Positions 36,251 through 45,895 of a stretch of 64,000 nt of DNA are shown in pieces (position 1 is the first letter of the stretch; each line of letters begins with the position of its first letter). Made by a program: the position numbers and the translations under genes. A model generated the notes under the pieces. The model did no database searches. It worked only from the letters and a program-made list of their open reading frames with translations, and had not been told where the DNA came from. The DNA comes from Ruminococcus sp. (GTDB lineage Bacteria; Bacillota; Clostridia; Oscillospirales; Ruminococcaceae): assembly GCA_020861185.1 (NCBI GenBank), contig JAJBSV010000016.1, forward strand, positions 62,001 to 126,000. The letters are read 5' to 3'.

Positions 36251-36357
36251 CGCTCACCCTTTCAGGGGAGCCTGTTTGTATCCTGCACAAACTTCTGAGA
36301 GAACAAAAAAGCCTCCCCTGAAAGGGGAGGGGGATCGGCGAAGCCGGTGGAGGGGTT
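36251..36357. repeat. dispersed repeat B, copy 2
   Basis: About 110 bp nearly identical to 35460-35571 and in the same orientation, ending CCGGTGGAGGGGTT. Confidence 0.8.
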
Positions 36358-36367
36358 TCCAAAGGCG

Positions 36368-37747
36368 TTACCTCATAAACAACCTTACCATCTTCTCATA
36401 AATCTTCTTATACGGCTGATACCTCATTGGCAAATCAATCCACAGCTTCTTGTCGACGATGCTCTTGTAGTGAGTAAATGTATCGAAGCCGGTCTTGCCG
36501 TGGTATGCACCCATGCCGCTTTCGCCGAAGCCGCCGAAGCCCATTTCCGTGGTGGCGAGGTGGATGATGGTGTCGTTGATGCAACCTCCGCCGTAGCCGA
36601 CCGAAGATGTGACCTTCTTCACGTTTTTCTTGTTCGTCGTGAAGAGATAGAGCGCCAGGGGATGCGGCATGTCGTTGATTTGCTCGATTGCTTCGTCGAG
36701 ATTTTCATAGGTCAGAACCGGCAGTATCGGACCGAAAATCTCCTCCTGCATGACTTTATCTTCAAAAGTCACGTTCTCCATGACGGTCGGCTCTATCCGA
36801 AGGGTGTCGTCCTCAGCTCTTCCGCCGATGGCGACTTTTTCCATGTCCATAAGTCCGCAAAGCCTCTTGAAGTGCTTTTCGTTTATAATCTTGCCGTAGT
36901 CCTGATTGATAAGCGGCGAGGTGCCGAACTGCTTCTTAATCTGGACTCTCAGCTCGTCCATGAGCTTGTCCTTTATCGAGGCGTCGCAATAGATATAGTC
37001 GGGTGCGACACAGGTCTGCCCGCAGTTAAGATACTTCCCGAATACGATTCTCTTCGCCGCAAGCTTAAGGTTTGCGGTTTTGTCGACTATGCAGGGACTC
37101 TTGCCGCCGAGCTCAAGGGTTACGGGCGTCAGATGCTCCGAAGCCTTGCGCATAACCTCGCGTCCGACAACCTGACTGCCGGTAAAGAAGATGTAATCGA
37201 AATGCTCCTCAAGGAGAGATGTGTTTTCGGCTCTGCCGCCTGTGACGACGGCGACGTACTCTTCGTTGAAGCACTCCTGCAAAATGGTCTTGATGACTTC
37301 GCTCGTGTATGGCGAGTATGCGCTCGGCTTGACGACAGCCGTGTTTCCGGCGGCAATCGAATCTATAAGCGGGGAGATTGTCAAGAGGAACGGATAGTTC
37401 CAAGGGCTCATGATGAGGGTGACGCCATAGGGCGATGGCTTCTTATAGCTCCTCGCGTGGAACTGCGCCAGAGGCGTCGAAACCGTCTTCTCTTTTGCGT
37501 AGCTCTTGATGTGGGAGAGCATGTGGCTGAGCTCGCTTAAGACCATTCCCGTTTCGCACATATAGGACTCGAATGCGCCCTTGCCGAGATCCATCTCGAG
37601 AGCCTTGTTGATTTCGCCCTCGTGCCTCTGGATGCCGGCTTTAAGAGCCTTAAGCGCCGAGATTCTGACGCTCACGTCAAGAGTTTTTCCGGCTTTGAAG
37701 TATGCCCGCTGGGTGGCAACAATCTTTTGGATTTCAGTTTTTTCCAT
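36368..37747 (-). CDS. aldehyde dehydrogenase family protein
   Basis: A 459-residue NAD(P)-dependent enzyme that oxidises aldehydes to acids, group 3-like (short, with a hydrophobic C-terminus). MSPWNYPFLLTISPL, GNTAVVKPSAYSPYTS, the IFFTGSQVVGR cofactor loop, ELGGKSPCIVD with the Glu and NCGQTCVAPDYI with the catalytic Cys are all present. The last 25 residues (LWIDLPMRYQPYKKIYEKMV) are basic and amphipathic, possibly a membrane contact. GAAAGGAC before the ATG at 37747. Downstream of the broken alcohol dehydrogenase, 13 nt apart, as a pair linking aldehydes and alcohols. Confidence 0.9.
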   Translation of the reverse strand: MEKTEIQKIVATQRAYFKAGKTLDVSVRISALKALKAGIQRHEGEINKALEMDLGKGAFESYMCETGMVLSELSHMLSHIKSYAKEKTVSTPLAQFHARSYKKPSPYGVTLIMSPWNYPFLLTISPLIDSIAAGNTAVVKPSAYSPYTSEVIKTILQECFNEEYVAVVTGGRAENTSLLEEHFDYIFFTGSQVVGREVMRKASEHLTPVTLELGGKSPCIVDKTANLKLAAKRIVFGKYLNCGQTCVAPDYIYCDASIKDKLMDELRVQIKKQFGTSPLINQDYGKIINEKHFKRLCGLMDMEKVAIGGRAEDDTLRIEPTVMENVTFEDKVMQEEIFGPILPVLTYENLDEAIEQINDMPHPLALYLFTTNKKNVKKVTSSVGYGGGCINDTIIHLATTEMGFGGFGESGMGAYHGKTGFDTFTHYKSIVDKKLWIDLPMRYQPYKKIYEKMVRLFMR

Positions 37748-37760
37748 AACTTGTCCTTTC

Positions 37761-38944
37761 TTATTCCATGACTTCATAATAGAAGCGCTCGAGCTCGGAT
37801 GCGTCCATCAGCACCGGAACGGGATAGAGGGGATTGCCCTCCTTGTCGGCGTATTTCGCAAGCTTCGGGATGTCCTCTTTCTTTATTTCGGGAATCTTGT
37901 CGCCGATGCCGTAGCGAACCTTCATATCTTTTATAGCTTGGATGAAAGCCTTCGCCGCCTCCTCGTCAGGAGTTTCGGCGGTCGCCAGGTTTGCGGCAAT
38001 CGCAAGCTTATGGAGCTTCCTATCAATCGCATGCCCGTATGCTTCTAAAACATGCGGCAAGAGAATCGCATTCGCCAAGCCATGCGGGACGTTATATTCG
38101 CCGCCCAGAGAGTGCGCCACAGCGTGGACATATCCGACATAGGACTTCGTGAAGGCGCAACCGGCATAGTAGGAAGCTGTCAGCATATTGCGTCTTGCCT
38201 CGATGTTCTTGCCGTCCGAGTAGGCGGTGTCAAGGTTTTCGAAGATAAGCTTGACGGCTTTCAGGGCTTCCTCTCTCGTCTGCTTGGTGGTCGAGCGCCC
38301 GATATATGCTTCGACGGCATGCGTCAGGGCGTCCATTCCCGTTGATGCGGTGATTGATTTCGGAAGGCTCAGCGTCGTCTCGGGGTCGAGGACGGCATAC
38401 TTCGGAATAAGCGGGAAGTCGTTTATTGCGTACTTGTGGCGTGTCTCTGAATCGACGATAACCGCCGCCAGAGTCGTCTCGCTTCCTGTTCCCGCAGTGG
38501 TCGGGACGGCGATTAAGAGAGGAATCTTCTTCCCAACTTCTTGTTCAGAGACTTCTTCGGTCTTGCGTATCTCGCGCCGAGAGCCTTGGCACAGTCCATG
38601 CTCGAGCCTCCACCGAAGCCGATGATGCAGTCGCATTTGTCCTTCTTGTAGAGCTCCAATGCCTCCGCCACGTTCTGGGTGGTCGGGTTCGCAACGGTGC
38701 CGTCATAGAGGGAATAGGGCATGCTTGCCTGGTTCAGAGCGTCAATCAGCGGATTCACGAGCCCAAGGCTCATAATGCCCTTGTCTGTGATGATAATCGG
38801 ATGCCCGAGCCCTTTTGACTTAATCGTCTCGGGAATCAATCTCATACTTTTAATTATCTCTGGTTCGCGATACGGAAGAACCGGCAGGGAAATCCAGAGG
38901 CAGGTCTGAAACACCCTGCAATAAGCCTTCTTTATAAAATTCAT
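37761..38944 (-). pseudogene. iron-containing alcohol dehydrogenase with an internal frameshift
   Basis: The N-terminal part (from ATG 38944, AGGAG upstream) reads to CIIGFGGGSSMDCAKALGARYARPKKSLNKK in one frame and stops at 38513. The C-terminal part continues in another frame from about 38545: KKIPLLIAVPTTAGTGSE, GMDALTHAVEAYIG, and the metal site HAVAHSLGGEYNVPHGLANAILLPH. The switch lies at about 38530-38560, where family members have a short linker, so a small deletion is likely. Everything else is intact. It would reduce aldehydes with NAD(P)H if functional; as read, it is inactive. Confidence 0.83.
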
Positions 38945-39011
38945 AACGTGTACTCCTATTCGTAGGGTTTTATTCAATTATAGTACTGCAAGAGGTATGT
39001 TGTCAAGCGAT

Positions 39012-39042
39012 ACAAAAAAATCCTCCCGTTTCCGAGAGGATT
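39012..39042 (-). terminator. terminator after tRNA-Thr
   Basis: AATCCTC and GAGGATT stem, followed on the minus strand by TTTTTTTGTATC. It starts at the last base of the encoded CCA. Confidence 0.8.
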
Positions 39043-39117
39043 GGAGCTAGTAGTCGGACTCGAACCGACGACCTGCGCATTACGAATGCGCTGCTCTACC
39101 AACTGAGCCATACTAGC
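39042..39117 (-). tRNA. tRNA-Thr (CGT anticodon)
   Basis: 76 nt with encoded CCA. Acceptor GCTAGTA pairs with TACTAGC, D stem GCTC/GAGC, anticodon stem GCGCA/TGCGC around the loop TTCGTAA (anticodon CGT, reading ACG), T stem GTCGG/CCGAC with loop TTCGAGT. Confidence 0.95.
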
Positions 39118-39210
39118 ATTTGCACAACAGAATATATTATAATCGCTGAACCCTGATTTGTCAACTATGAAGAGCCACAAAATTTTTTTCATCTTTTCTA
39201 AAAAACAATT

Positions 39211-39239
39211 TGCTATTGTCGGCGGAATGTGATATACTA
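39211..39239 (+). promoter_or_regulatory. sigma-A promoter of the S26-like gene
   Basis: TTGCTA, 17 bp, TATACT with an extended TGA, 84 bp before the ATG. Confidence 0.55.
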
Positions 39240-39322
39240 TCTATGATAACGTGGAAGTTGGGTATTCATGTCAGCTTTTGACGTGGTGCGTTACATATTT
39301 GTATTTTGAAAGGTTGGATATC

Positions 39323-40459
39323 ATGTTTCAGGAAACTGTCAAGAAGCGCAAGCCTTTGCAGATTGTGGGAATAGTTGTTGTGGTGATTCTCGCATTGGCG
39401 ATTGTCAGCACATTCGTTGTGTACGGAATCTTCAAGGATTCCAATTCCGCACCGTCGATTTTCGGCAAGCGGGTGTACATTATGAGCGGAAGCGGCATGG
39501 AGCCGCGAATCCCTCAGGGTGCGGCGGTCTTTGTTGAGGAGGGAACTCTCCCTGAAAACGAGGGCAACGTAATCCTATGTAACATAGACGGAAAGCTGGC
39601 GCTCGTTGGTTATGTCGGCTCGCAGACGACCACTGCCGAGGACGGCACCGTCACCACGAGCTATATCGTCAAGTATGACAGCACCTCTGCCGACCAACAG
39701 TGGACGGTCGACGAAGAGGACATAATCGGCAGAGCGGTTTCCTATGACACATTCCTTGGCGGAGTGATTACATTCGCATCGTCAAAAGTCGGAATGCTCG
39801 TTATCGTGATTGTTCCCTGCGCGCTCCTGATTATCTATGAAGTAATAATGCTTATCCTTGCCTCAAGGCAGAAGAAAGCCGAGCAGGAGGAGTTTGCCGC
39901 CGACATGAGCTTCGGCAATGTCGACGCCTTCAACATAAACCGCAGTCAGTTCCTTGATGCCGAAAGCAGAACCTCGGGCGATTCCGACCTCGACTTCGGA
40001 TTCTCGAGCGAGCAGACGGAGAAGTCTTCCGCTCCGAAGAAGGACACGCCTCTCTTCGACTTCGGAGATTTCACACCGAAGTATACCCACACTGAGACGG
40101 AAGAGCCGACAGCCACCGAGCCTGAGCCCGTAGCAACGGCAGAGCCCGAAAAGCCCGCAGAAGAGTCCTTCGTATGGCACTCGGTTACGAGCACTCCCGC
40201 ACCGAAGGCAGTTGAGCCCGAACCGACAGTTTCTGCCGAACCTTTAGCAGAACCCGAGCCCGTCGTCGAGCCTATTGCCGAGCCTGAACAGGTAGCAGAG
40301 CCCGGACCCGTTCCGACCGTCGCCGAGACCGCAACAAAGCTTGACGAAGTCGCAAAGTCGCTCTCGTCCAACGAGCCCGCACAGGCGACATCCTCAAGAA
40401 TCGACGAGCTTATCAAGCTCCTTGAGGAAGAGAAAGCAAGACTTGCGGACAAGAAGTAA
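39323..40459 (+). CDS. S26 signal peptidase-like membrane protein, probably lacking the catalytic base
   Basis: 378 residues. A helix at about 14-36 leads to an S26 box VYIMSGSGMEPRIPQGAAVF (Ser near 56), then a beta domain with ILCNIDGKLALVGYVG, and a second helix near 165-185, as in SipW-type enzymes. The Lys or His expected in the LxxVGYVG stretch is not there. The last 190 residues are a Pro-Glu-rich cytoplasmic tail (EEPTATEPEPVATAEPEKPA), unusual in the family. GAAAGGTT before the ATG at 39323; the earlier ATG at 39251 lies in the leader. Role unknown. Confidence 0.7.
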   Translation: MFQETVKKRKPLQIVGIVVVVILALAIVSTFVVYGIFKDSNSAPSIFGKRVYIMSGSGMEPRIPQGAAVFVEEGTLPENEGNVILCNIDGKLALVGYVGSQTTTAEDGTVTTSYIVKYDSTSADQQWTVDEEDIIGRAVSYDTFLGGVITFASSKVGMLVIVIVPCALLIIYEVIMLILASRQKKAEQEEFAADMSFGNVDAFNINRSQFLDAESRTSGDSDLDFGFSSEQTEKSSAPKKDTPLFDFGDFTPKYTHTETEEPTATEPEPVATAEPEKPAEESFVWHSVTSTPAPKAVEPEPTVSAEPLAEPEPVVEPIAEPEQVAEPGPVPTVAETATKLDEVAKSLSSNEPAQATSSRIDELIKLLEEEKARLADKK

Positions 40460-40471
40460 CATAGAAATCAC

Positions 40472-40503
40472 AAAGCCTTCCGTAATCCGGGAGGCTTTTA
40501 AAT
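40472..40503 (+). terminator. terminator of the S26-like gene
   Basis: AAAGCCTTCC and GGGAGGCTTT form a 10-bp stem with one G-T pair, followed by TTAAATTTT. Confidence 0.75.
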
Positions 40504-40522
40504 TTTCAATTCCTGAAAATTG

Positions 40523-40551
40523 TTGACAGATAAACACAGCAATAGTATAAT
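40523..40551 (+). promoter_or_regulatory. consensus sigma-A promoter of the LRR lipoprotein
   Basis: TTGACA, 17 bp, TATAAT: exact consensus, 27 bp before the ATG. Confidence 0.85.
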
Positions 40552-40578
40552 AGAAAGAAAAAGATAGGAGAAATAATT

Positions 40579-41481
40579 ATGAAAAGATTATCAGCACTGA
40601 TTTGTCTTGTGCTGGCGTTCGTGCTATGCCTCACCGCCTGCGCCGACGAGTCCGAAATCCAAGAAAACACCTCTGCAGACACATGGGAGCTTGACACCAA
40701 GGGCACTTTGGTGCTTTACGAGAGCTTCGAGATGGAGGACTACGAGTACTTCAGCTCTCCGTGGAATTCCAACAGGGAATTCGTCTATTCGATCGAGATT
40801 CAGGGCGATATCGATTTTATCGGCGGTGGCGCTTTTTGCGGCTGCACAAACCTTGAGAGCGTTGAAATCCCAGATGGAGTTACCAGAATCGGGTATGGAG
40901 CTTTTTACAGCTGTGACGGCTTGACGGAGGTCACCATCCCCGACAGCGTCACGACGATTGAAAAGGATGCGTTCTACTATTGCACAAGTTTGACATCTGT
41001 CGAGCTTCCCGACAGTGTAAACACAATAAATGACAGTGCCTTTTCGCTGTGCTACAGCCTTGAGAGCATCACGATTCCCGCAGGTGTCACCGAGCTTGGA
41101 GACTATGTCTTCAGTCAGTGCACCAGTCTGACCGGAATCACGGTCGATGAGAATAATCCGAACTACGCCGATGTCGATGGAGTGCTCTTCGACAAGGATA
41201 TAACCGAGCTCATTTGCTATCCTCTCGGGAAGACCGACAAGGATTATGAAATCCCCGACGGCGTCACGACGATAGACATGAACGCTTTCGAAAAGAACGA
41301 GACGCTTGAGAGCATCACAATTCCTGCAAGTGTCACCTTCATCGGTGAGTTTTCACTCTCCGATTGCCCGAACCTAACCGATATCTATTACGAGGGCACC
41401 GAAGCCGAGTGGAACGAGATAACCCTTGAGAAGTATTATGACTACCAGTCGGAGTTTACGGTGCATTTTGGGGGAGAATAA
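40579..41481 (+). CDS. leucine-rich repeat (BspA-like) lipoprotein
   Basis: 300 residues: a lipoprotein signal peptide (lipobox LTAC, Cys near 21) and then about seven BspA-type leucine-rich repeats of 23 residues with the pattern LxSVxIPDxVTxIxxxAFxxC (for example LTEVTIPDSVTTIEKDAF). Such surface repeats usually bind host or bacterial ligands. A consensus promoter and a strong terminator show a single-gene unit. Confidence 0.88.
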   Translation: MKRLSALICLVLAFVLCLTACADESEIQENTSADTWELDTKGTLVLYESFEMEDYEYFSSPWNSNREFVYSIEIQGDIDFIGGGAFCGCTNLESVEIPDGVTRIGYGAFYSCDGLTEVTIPDSVTTIEKDAFYYCTSLTSVELPDSVNTINDSAFSLCYSLESITIPAGVTELGDYVFSQCTSLTGITVDENNPNYADVDGVLFDKDITELICYPLGKTDKDYEIPDGVTTIDMNAFEKNETLESITIPASVTFIGEFSLSDCPNLTDIYYEGTEAEWNEITLEKYYDYQSEFTVHFGGE

Positions 41482-41485
41482 AAGC

Positions 41486-41521
41486 AAAACCACCTCAGTT
41501 ATAATCGACTGAGGTGGTTTT
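41486..41521 (+). terminator. terminator of the LRR lipoprotein
   Basis: AAAACCACCTCAGT and ACTGAGGTGGTTTT form a perfect 14-bp stem with an 8-nt loop. Confidence 0.85.
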
Positions 41522-41523
41522 CT

Positions 41524-41561
41524 ATTGAGAAGTAACATGTTTTTACACACAGCTTCTCAAC
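41524..41561. promoter_or_regulatory. operator-like inverted repeat, upstream copy
   Basis: ATTGAGAA, 22 bp, TTCTCAAC. It has the same arms, spacing and inner ACATG/TACA elements as 41602-41639, and ends 8 bp before the -35 of the DUF4143 gene. Confidence 0.6.
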
Positions 41562-41568
41562 GAGCCTC

Positions 41569-41597
41569 TTGAATTTTCCTTTGGGACGGTGTATAAT
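41569..41597 (+). promoter_or_regulatory. sigma-A promoter between paired operators
   Basis: TTGAAT, 17 bp, TATAAT, framed by the two inverted repeats. Confidence 0.6.
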
Positions 41598-41601
41598 ATC
41601 T

Positions 41602-41639
41602 GTTGAGAAGTAGCATGATTATACAATCAAGTTCTCAAC
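41602..41639. promoter_or_regulatory. operator-like inverted repeat, downstream copy
   Basis: GTTGAGAA, 22 bp, TTCTCAAC, starting about 5 bp after the -10, followed directly by the GGAGG ribosome binding site. Confidence 0.6.
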
Positions 41640-41649
41640 GGAGGCTATT

Positions 41650-42945
41650 ATGGAAATCAGACGTGACCGTTATCTAAATAAAATCATCTCGTTCATGTGG
41701 GACGGGCAGGTGAAGGTTATCACCGGAATCCGCAGGTGCGGGAAATCGTATCTTTTGCGGGTTCTGTTCAAGAACTATCTCCTCGGGCAAGGCGTGCCGG
41801 AAAATCATGTTCTTTCGTATGAGCTCGACCTGACCCGCGACATCAGATATCGCAACCCTCTGGAGCTTGCCGGAACGGTGAGAAATGCTGTTGAGGGAAG
41901 TGACGAGAAGTTCTATCTCTTTGTTGATGAGATTCAGATGTCGGACGAGGTGCCGAACCCCTATAATCCCGATGGCAAGAAGATAACTTTTTATGATGCG
42001 CTGAACGACTTGAATTCAATCCCGAATCTTGATATCTATGTTACTGGAAGCAATTCGAAGATGCTTTCTTCGGATATTCTGACTGAATTCCGGGGGAGAA
42101 GCGACGAAATCAGGGTTCATCCGCTGAGCTTTTCCGAATATTATTCGGCTGTCGGTGGGGACAAATATGATGCCTTTGACGAATACGCTTTCTATGGCGG
42201 GATGCCGCTTGTCCTGTCAAGACCGGATGATTCCGCAAAAATGGAATACCTTTCGTCGCTGTTTTCGGAAGTGTATCTCAAGGACATCGTCGAGCGCAAG
42301 AAAACAAAGAGGCAGGATGTCCTGTCCGCTGTTATAGACTTTCTTTGCTCGTCCGTTGGTTCTCTGACCAATCCGAACAGGGTGGCAAATGCGATTAACT
42401 CGATGCAGAGGCTGTCCGGTGCTGATACGGTGTCGGGGAACACCGTCAAATCCTATATCGACTGTCTGTCCGATTCATTCCTGTTTACCGAGTGTAAACG
42501 TTGGGACGTTAAGGGCAAAAACTACTTTGACTATCCGAGTAAGTATTATTGCGAGGATGTCGGGCTTCGCGGAGCGAGAATCGGTTTCAGACAGCAGGAA
42601 ATGACTCACATAATGGAAAATATCATTTTCAATGAGCTTATTATCCGCGGTTACTCGGTCGACGTCGGTGTTGTTTATTCAAACGAAAAGAATGCCAAGG
42701 GCAGAAGTGTTCCCACAGCAAGAGAGATTGATTTTATCGCGACCGCAGGCGGGAAGAAGACCTATATTCAGTCGGCGTATGCTCTCGGAAACGAAGAAAA
42801 AGCCGTGCAGGAAAACAAGCCGCTTTCCCTCACCGGAGACACTTTCCCGAAGATAATTGTACGTCAGGACATCCGCAAGCGTTGGTATGACGACAGCGGG
42901 GTCTTGAATATCGGAATTATCGACTTTCTTCTGGATGATATATAG
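41650..42945 (+). CDS. AAA_14/DUF4143 ATPase
   Basis: 431 residues. The N-terminal ATPase has Walker A GIRRCGKSYLL (about 26-36), Walker B FYLFVDEIQ, sensor VTGSNSKMLS and the FRGRSDEIRVHPLSFSEY stretch. The C-terminal DUF4143 domain ends in a PD-(D/E)XK-like fold with REIDFIATAGGKKTYIQ. The family is common in gut bacteria and archaea, often with toxin-like or nuclease-linked contexts, but its function is unproven. It has its own promoter framed by two inverted repeats. No partner gene lies beside it. Confidence 0.88.
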   Translation: MEIRRDRYLNKIISFMWDGQVKVITGIRRCGKSYLLRVLFKNYLLGQGVPENHVLSYELDLTRDIRYRNPLELAGTVRNAVEGSDEKFYLFVDEIQMSDEVPNPYNPDGKKITFYDALNDLNSIPNLDIYVTGSNSKMLSSDILTEFRGRSDEIRVHPLSFSEYYSAVGGDKYDAFDEYAFYGGMPLVLSRPDDSAKMEYLSSLFSEVYLKDIVERKKTKRQDVLSAVIDFLCSSVGSLTNPNRVANAINSMQRLSGADTVSGNTVKSYIDCLSDSFLFTECKRWDVKGKNYFDYPSKYYCEDVGLRGARIGFRQQEMTHIMENIIFNELIIRGYSVDVGVVYSNEKNAKGRSVPTAREIDFIATAGGKKTYIQSAYALGNEEKAVQENKPLSLTGDTFPKIIVRQDIRKRWYDDSGVLNIGIIDFLLDDI

Positions 42946-42971
42946 ACAAACCGCTCCCGATGTGCTAAAAT
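42943..42971 (+). promoter_or_regulatory. possible sigma-A promoter of the CapA-like gene
   Basis: TAGACA, 17 bp, TAAAAT with extended TGC, 39 bp before the ATG. The -35 includes the DUF4143 stop codon. Confidence 0.45.
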
Positions 42972-43010
42972 ATATGTCGACAGGATATTGCTGTTACGAT
43001 AGGAGTTCAC

Positions 43011-44273
43011 ATGCAAAAAAAGCATCGAAATATAATCATAATTCTGTTCGCAGCCGTGTTTGCGGTGGCGGTTATCGCTGGAGTGGCGATTCGGGTTTCG
43101 CAGAACGACAGCCTCGAAGTCGTCTCTCCCGATGTCACCTTGACAACCGAGGATGAGGCGGCGGTCACTTCCGTTACGGAAGTGACAACTGAGATTACAA
43201 CCGAAGCCACAACGGCTCCGACGACCGTTACTACAGAAGCGACTACCGAGCCGGTTCCCGAAGAAGAGCCGGAGGAAAGCGGCGAGGTCGTCATCGCAAT
43301 CGGCGGGGACACCTCGATAGATTCCGAGTTTGCGGATGCCTGCTACAGTTGGGGCGTCGACTACCCGTGGAAAGAGGTCAGCGACATCTTCAGCGCCGCC
43401 GACATTGCGATTGTCAACCTTGAGACCTGCGTCAGCGACACCGGTGAATCGGAAAAGCCGGAGGGCTACGGCTTCCGGACGCCTCCCGAAATGCTTGAGG
43501 GATTCGCGAATGCCGGAATCGACATCGTGAACCTTGCGAACAACCACACGAGAGACTTCGGCTACGACGCGCTTCTGAATACTTTCGATAATCTCGAAGC
43601 ATATGGCATCGAATATTTTGGAGCAGGTCGCGATGAAGAAGAAGCCGAGGGGCTTCTCATAGAGGAAGTAAACGGCGTCACAATCGGCTTTGTCGGGTGC
43701 AACAAGGTCTATCTTTCGTCCGACTGCGCCGCTTCGGAGGACCACGCCGGAATCAACATGGTCTATAGCATGGACGACGAGCGGACTCAGGACTTCCTTG
43801 CGAAAATCGCCGAGTACGATTCACAGGTCGACGTTCTCATCGTCTTCATGCACTGCGGCACCGAGGAGACCTTCGACGTCACTTCCTATCAGAAGGAGCT
43901 CGGTCGCGCCCTCATCGACAACGGTGCCGACATCGTAATCGGCGGGCACTCGCACACTCTCCAACCGATAGAATTTTATAACGGCAAGCCGATTTTCTAC
44001 AGCATCGGCAACCTCATCTTCTGGCACGTCGACGACGACATCGACGGCTTGACCTGCATTTTCAACATCACCGTCGACAAGGACGGCTTCAAGAGCCTGA
44101 CGATAAACCCGCTGTTCATCAAGAATTATAAGGTTTACTTGCTCGTGGAGGGCGAGGGTACATACGCGTCGCGTTACCGCCAGATTATCGACCTCATGAA
44201 TGAGCTGTGCCTTGATTACGGCATCCAGTTCGATGATGATGGGGTGATGTATTTCATAGATGATACGGAATGA
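43011..44273 (+). CDS. CapA family (PGA_cap) metallophosphatase-like surface protein
   Basis: 420 residues. A signal anchor (about 7-28) is followed by a Thr-Glu-rich linker to about 90, then a calcineurin-like CapA domain: [46 protein letters not shown] and [11 protein letters not shown], where the His and Asp residues bind metals. The family includes the poly-gamma-glutamate capsule protein CapA, but no capB or capC is here, so the substrate is open. Acts outside the membrane. The guaA start lies 22 nt downstream. Confidence 0.88.
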   Translation: MQKKHRNIIIILFAAVFAVAVIAGVAIRVSQNDSLEVVSPDVTLTTEDEAAVTSVTEVTTEITTEATTAPTTVTTEATTEPVPEEEPEESGEVVIAIGGDTSIDSEFADACYSWGVDYPWKEVSDIFSAADIAIVNLETCVSDTGESEKPEGYGFRTPPEMLEGFANAGIDIVNLANNHTRDFGYDALLNTFDNLEAYGIEYFGAGRDEEEAEGLLIEEVNGVTIGFVGCNKVYLSSDCAASEDHAGINMVYSMDDERTQDFLAKIAEYDSQVDVLIVFMHCGTEETFDVTSYQKELGRALIDNGADIVIGGHSHTLQPIEFYNGKPIFYSIGNLIFWHVDDDIDGLTCIFNITVDKDGFKSLTINPLFIKNYKVYLLVEGEGTYASRYRQIIDLMNELCLDYGIQFDDDGVMYFIDDTE

Positions 44274-44295
44274 CAACAGAAAGGAAAGATATACA

Positions 44296-45831
44296 ATGCA
44301 TCACGAAAAGGTAATAATAATCGACTTCGGCGGGCAGTATAACCAGCTCATCGCAAGGCGTGTGCGTGAAGCGAACGTCTACTGCGAGGTTGTGCCCTAC
44401 CGCAAGGTCACGATGGACATGCTTCGCTCGGAAAGCCCGGTCGGAATCATCTTCACCGGCGGTCCGAAGAGCGTTTATAAGGACGATTCGCCGTCCGTCT
44501 CCCCCGAGATTTTCGAGCTCGGAATCCCTGTCTTAGGAATCTGCTACGGCGCACAGCTCATGGCGCATCTTTTGGGAGGAGAGGTCGCGACCGCTCCCGT
44601 CAGCGAGTACGGCAAGACTGAGACGGAGTTTTCGGCGGAGTCGGTTCTCTTCAAAAATCTTCCCGAAAAGTCAATCACTTGGATGAGCCACACCGACTAT
44701 ATAAAGAGCGTCCCCGAGGGGTTCGTCACCACTGCTCACACCCCCGTCTGCCCGACTGCGGCGTTGGAGTGCGCCGAGCGCAAGCTCTATGCCGTGCAGT
44801 TCCACCCCGAGGTCAACCACACCGAGAACGGCTTCGCGATGCTCCGGTGCTTCCTATATGACGTCTGCGGATGCCGCAGCGACTGGACGATGGAGAGATA
44901 CGCCGAGACCGCGATCAAAGAGCTCCGTGAGAAGGTCGGCGACAAGAGAGTGCTCCTTGCGCTTTCCGGCGGCGTCGACTCGTCCGTCTGTGCGGCGCTT
45001 CTCTCGAAGGCGGTCGGAAGCCAGCTGACCTGCATTTTTGTCGACCACGGCTTCATGAGAAAGAACGAGGGCGACGAGGTCGAGGAGGCATTCGCCGACT
45101 GGGAGGTCAATTTCGTCCGCGTCAACGCCAAGGACCGCTTCATGGCGAAGCTCAACGGCGTTTCGGCTCCCGAGCAGAAGAGAAAGATTATCGGCGAAGA
45201 ATTTATCAGAGTCTTCGAAGCTGAGGCTAAAAAGATAGGTCACGTCGAGTATCTCGCACAGGGCACCATCTACCCTGACGTTATCGAGTCGGGAGCGGGC
45301 GACGCCGCCGTAATCAAGAGCCACCACAACGTCGGCGGTCTCCCGGATTACGTCGATTTCGAGGAGATTATCGAGCCGCTGAGAATGCTGTTTAAGGACG
45401 AAGTAAGAGCGCTCGGAAGAACCCTTAGGCTCTCCGACAAGCTCGTCAACCGCCAGCCCTTCCCGGGTCCGGGACTCGCAATCAGAATCATCGGCGAAAT
45501 CACCGACGAGAGGCTCACAATCCTTCAGGATGCCGACTGGGTCTTCAGAGACGAGCTCGCAAAGAGCGGTGTCGACAAGGACCTGAGCCAGTTCTTCGCG
45601 GTTCTCACTACCATGCGCTCCGTCGGAGTTATGGGCGACGGCAGAACCTACGACTACACCCTCGCCCTCCGCGCCGTCACGACCCAGGACTTCATGACCG
45701 CCGACTTCGCCAAAATCCCCTATGACGTCCTCGAGCGCTGCTCGTCGAGGATTATCAACGAGACGAATGGAATTAATAGGGTCGTGTATGATATTACTAC
45801 CAAACCGCCGGCTACCATAGAGTGGGAATAA
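44296..45831 (+). CDS. guaA: GMP synthase (glutamine-hydrolysing)
   Basis: 511 residues. Converts XMP to GMP. The class I glutaminase has the catalytic Cys in [16 protein letters not shown] and the His-x-Glu in [14 protein letters not shown]. The PP-loop of the synthase is [16 protein letters not shown], followed by the C-terminal dimerisation domain with LRDAD-like [15 protein letters not shown] and the KPPATIEWE end. AAAGGAAAG precedes the ATG at 44296. A terminator lies 34 nt after the stop. Confidence 0.96.
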   Translation: MHHEKVIIIDFGGQYNQLIARRVREANVYCEVVPYRKVTMDMLRSESPVGIIFTGGPKSVYKDDSPSVSPEIFELGIPVLGICYGAQLMAHLLGGEVATAPVSEYGKTETEFSAESVLFKNLPEKSITWMSHTDYIKSVPEGFVTTAHTPVCPTAALECAERKLYAVQFHPEVNHTENGFAMLRCFLYDVCGCRSDWTMERYAETAIKELREKVGDKRVLLALSGGVDSSVCAALLSKAVGSQLTCIFVDHGFMRKNEGDEVEEAFADWEVNFVRVNAKDRFMAKLNGVSAPEQKRKIIGEEFIRVFEAEAKKIGHVEYLAQGTIYPDVIESGAGDAAVIKSHHNVGGLPDYVDFEEIIEPLRMLFKDEVRALGRTLRLSDKLVNRQPFPGPGLAIRIIGEITDERLTILQDADWVFRDELAKSGVDKDLSQFFAVLTTMRSVGVMGDGRTYDYTLALRAVTTQDFMTADFAKIPYDVLERCSSRIINETNGINRVVYDITTKPPATIEWE

Positions 45832-45864
45832 CCCACCCCAGCCCAACAAAACACCGCGTAATCA

Positions 45865-45895
45865 CCCCGCCACCCTTATTCGGCGGGGTTTCCTA
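45865..45895 (+). terminator. terminator of guaA
   Basis: CCCCGCC and GGCGGGG form a 7-bp stem with a 10-nt loop, followed by TTTCCTACC. The T-run is weak. Confidence 0.6.

Noticed and set aside
35437..36357. Insertion sequence around the kinase gene
   Set aside because: The flanking repeats are direct and no transposase gene is present.
43011..44273. Poly-gamma-glutamate capsule synthesis
   Set aside because: Only a CapA-like gene is present; capB and capC are absent.
44854..45849. 331-codon open frame on the strand opposite guaA
   Set aside because: It is the codon shadow of a high-confidence gene and has no known motifs; the same holds for 36347-37540 and 10059-10748.
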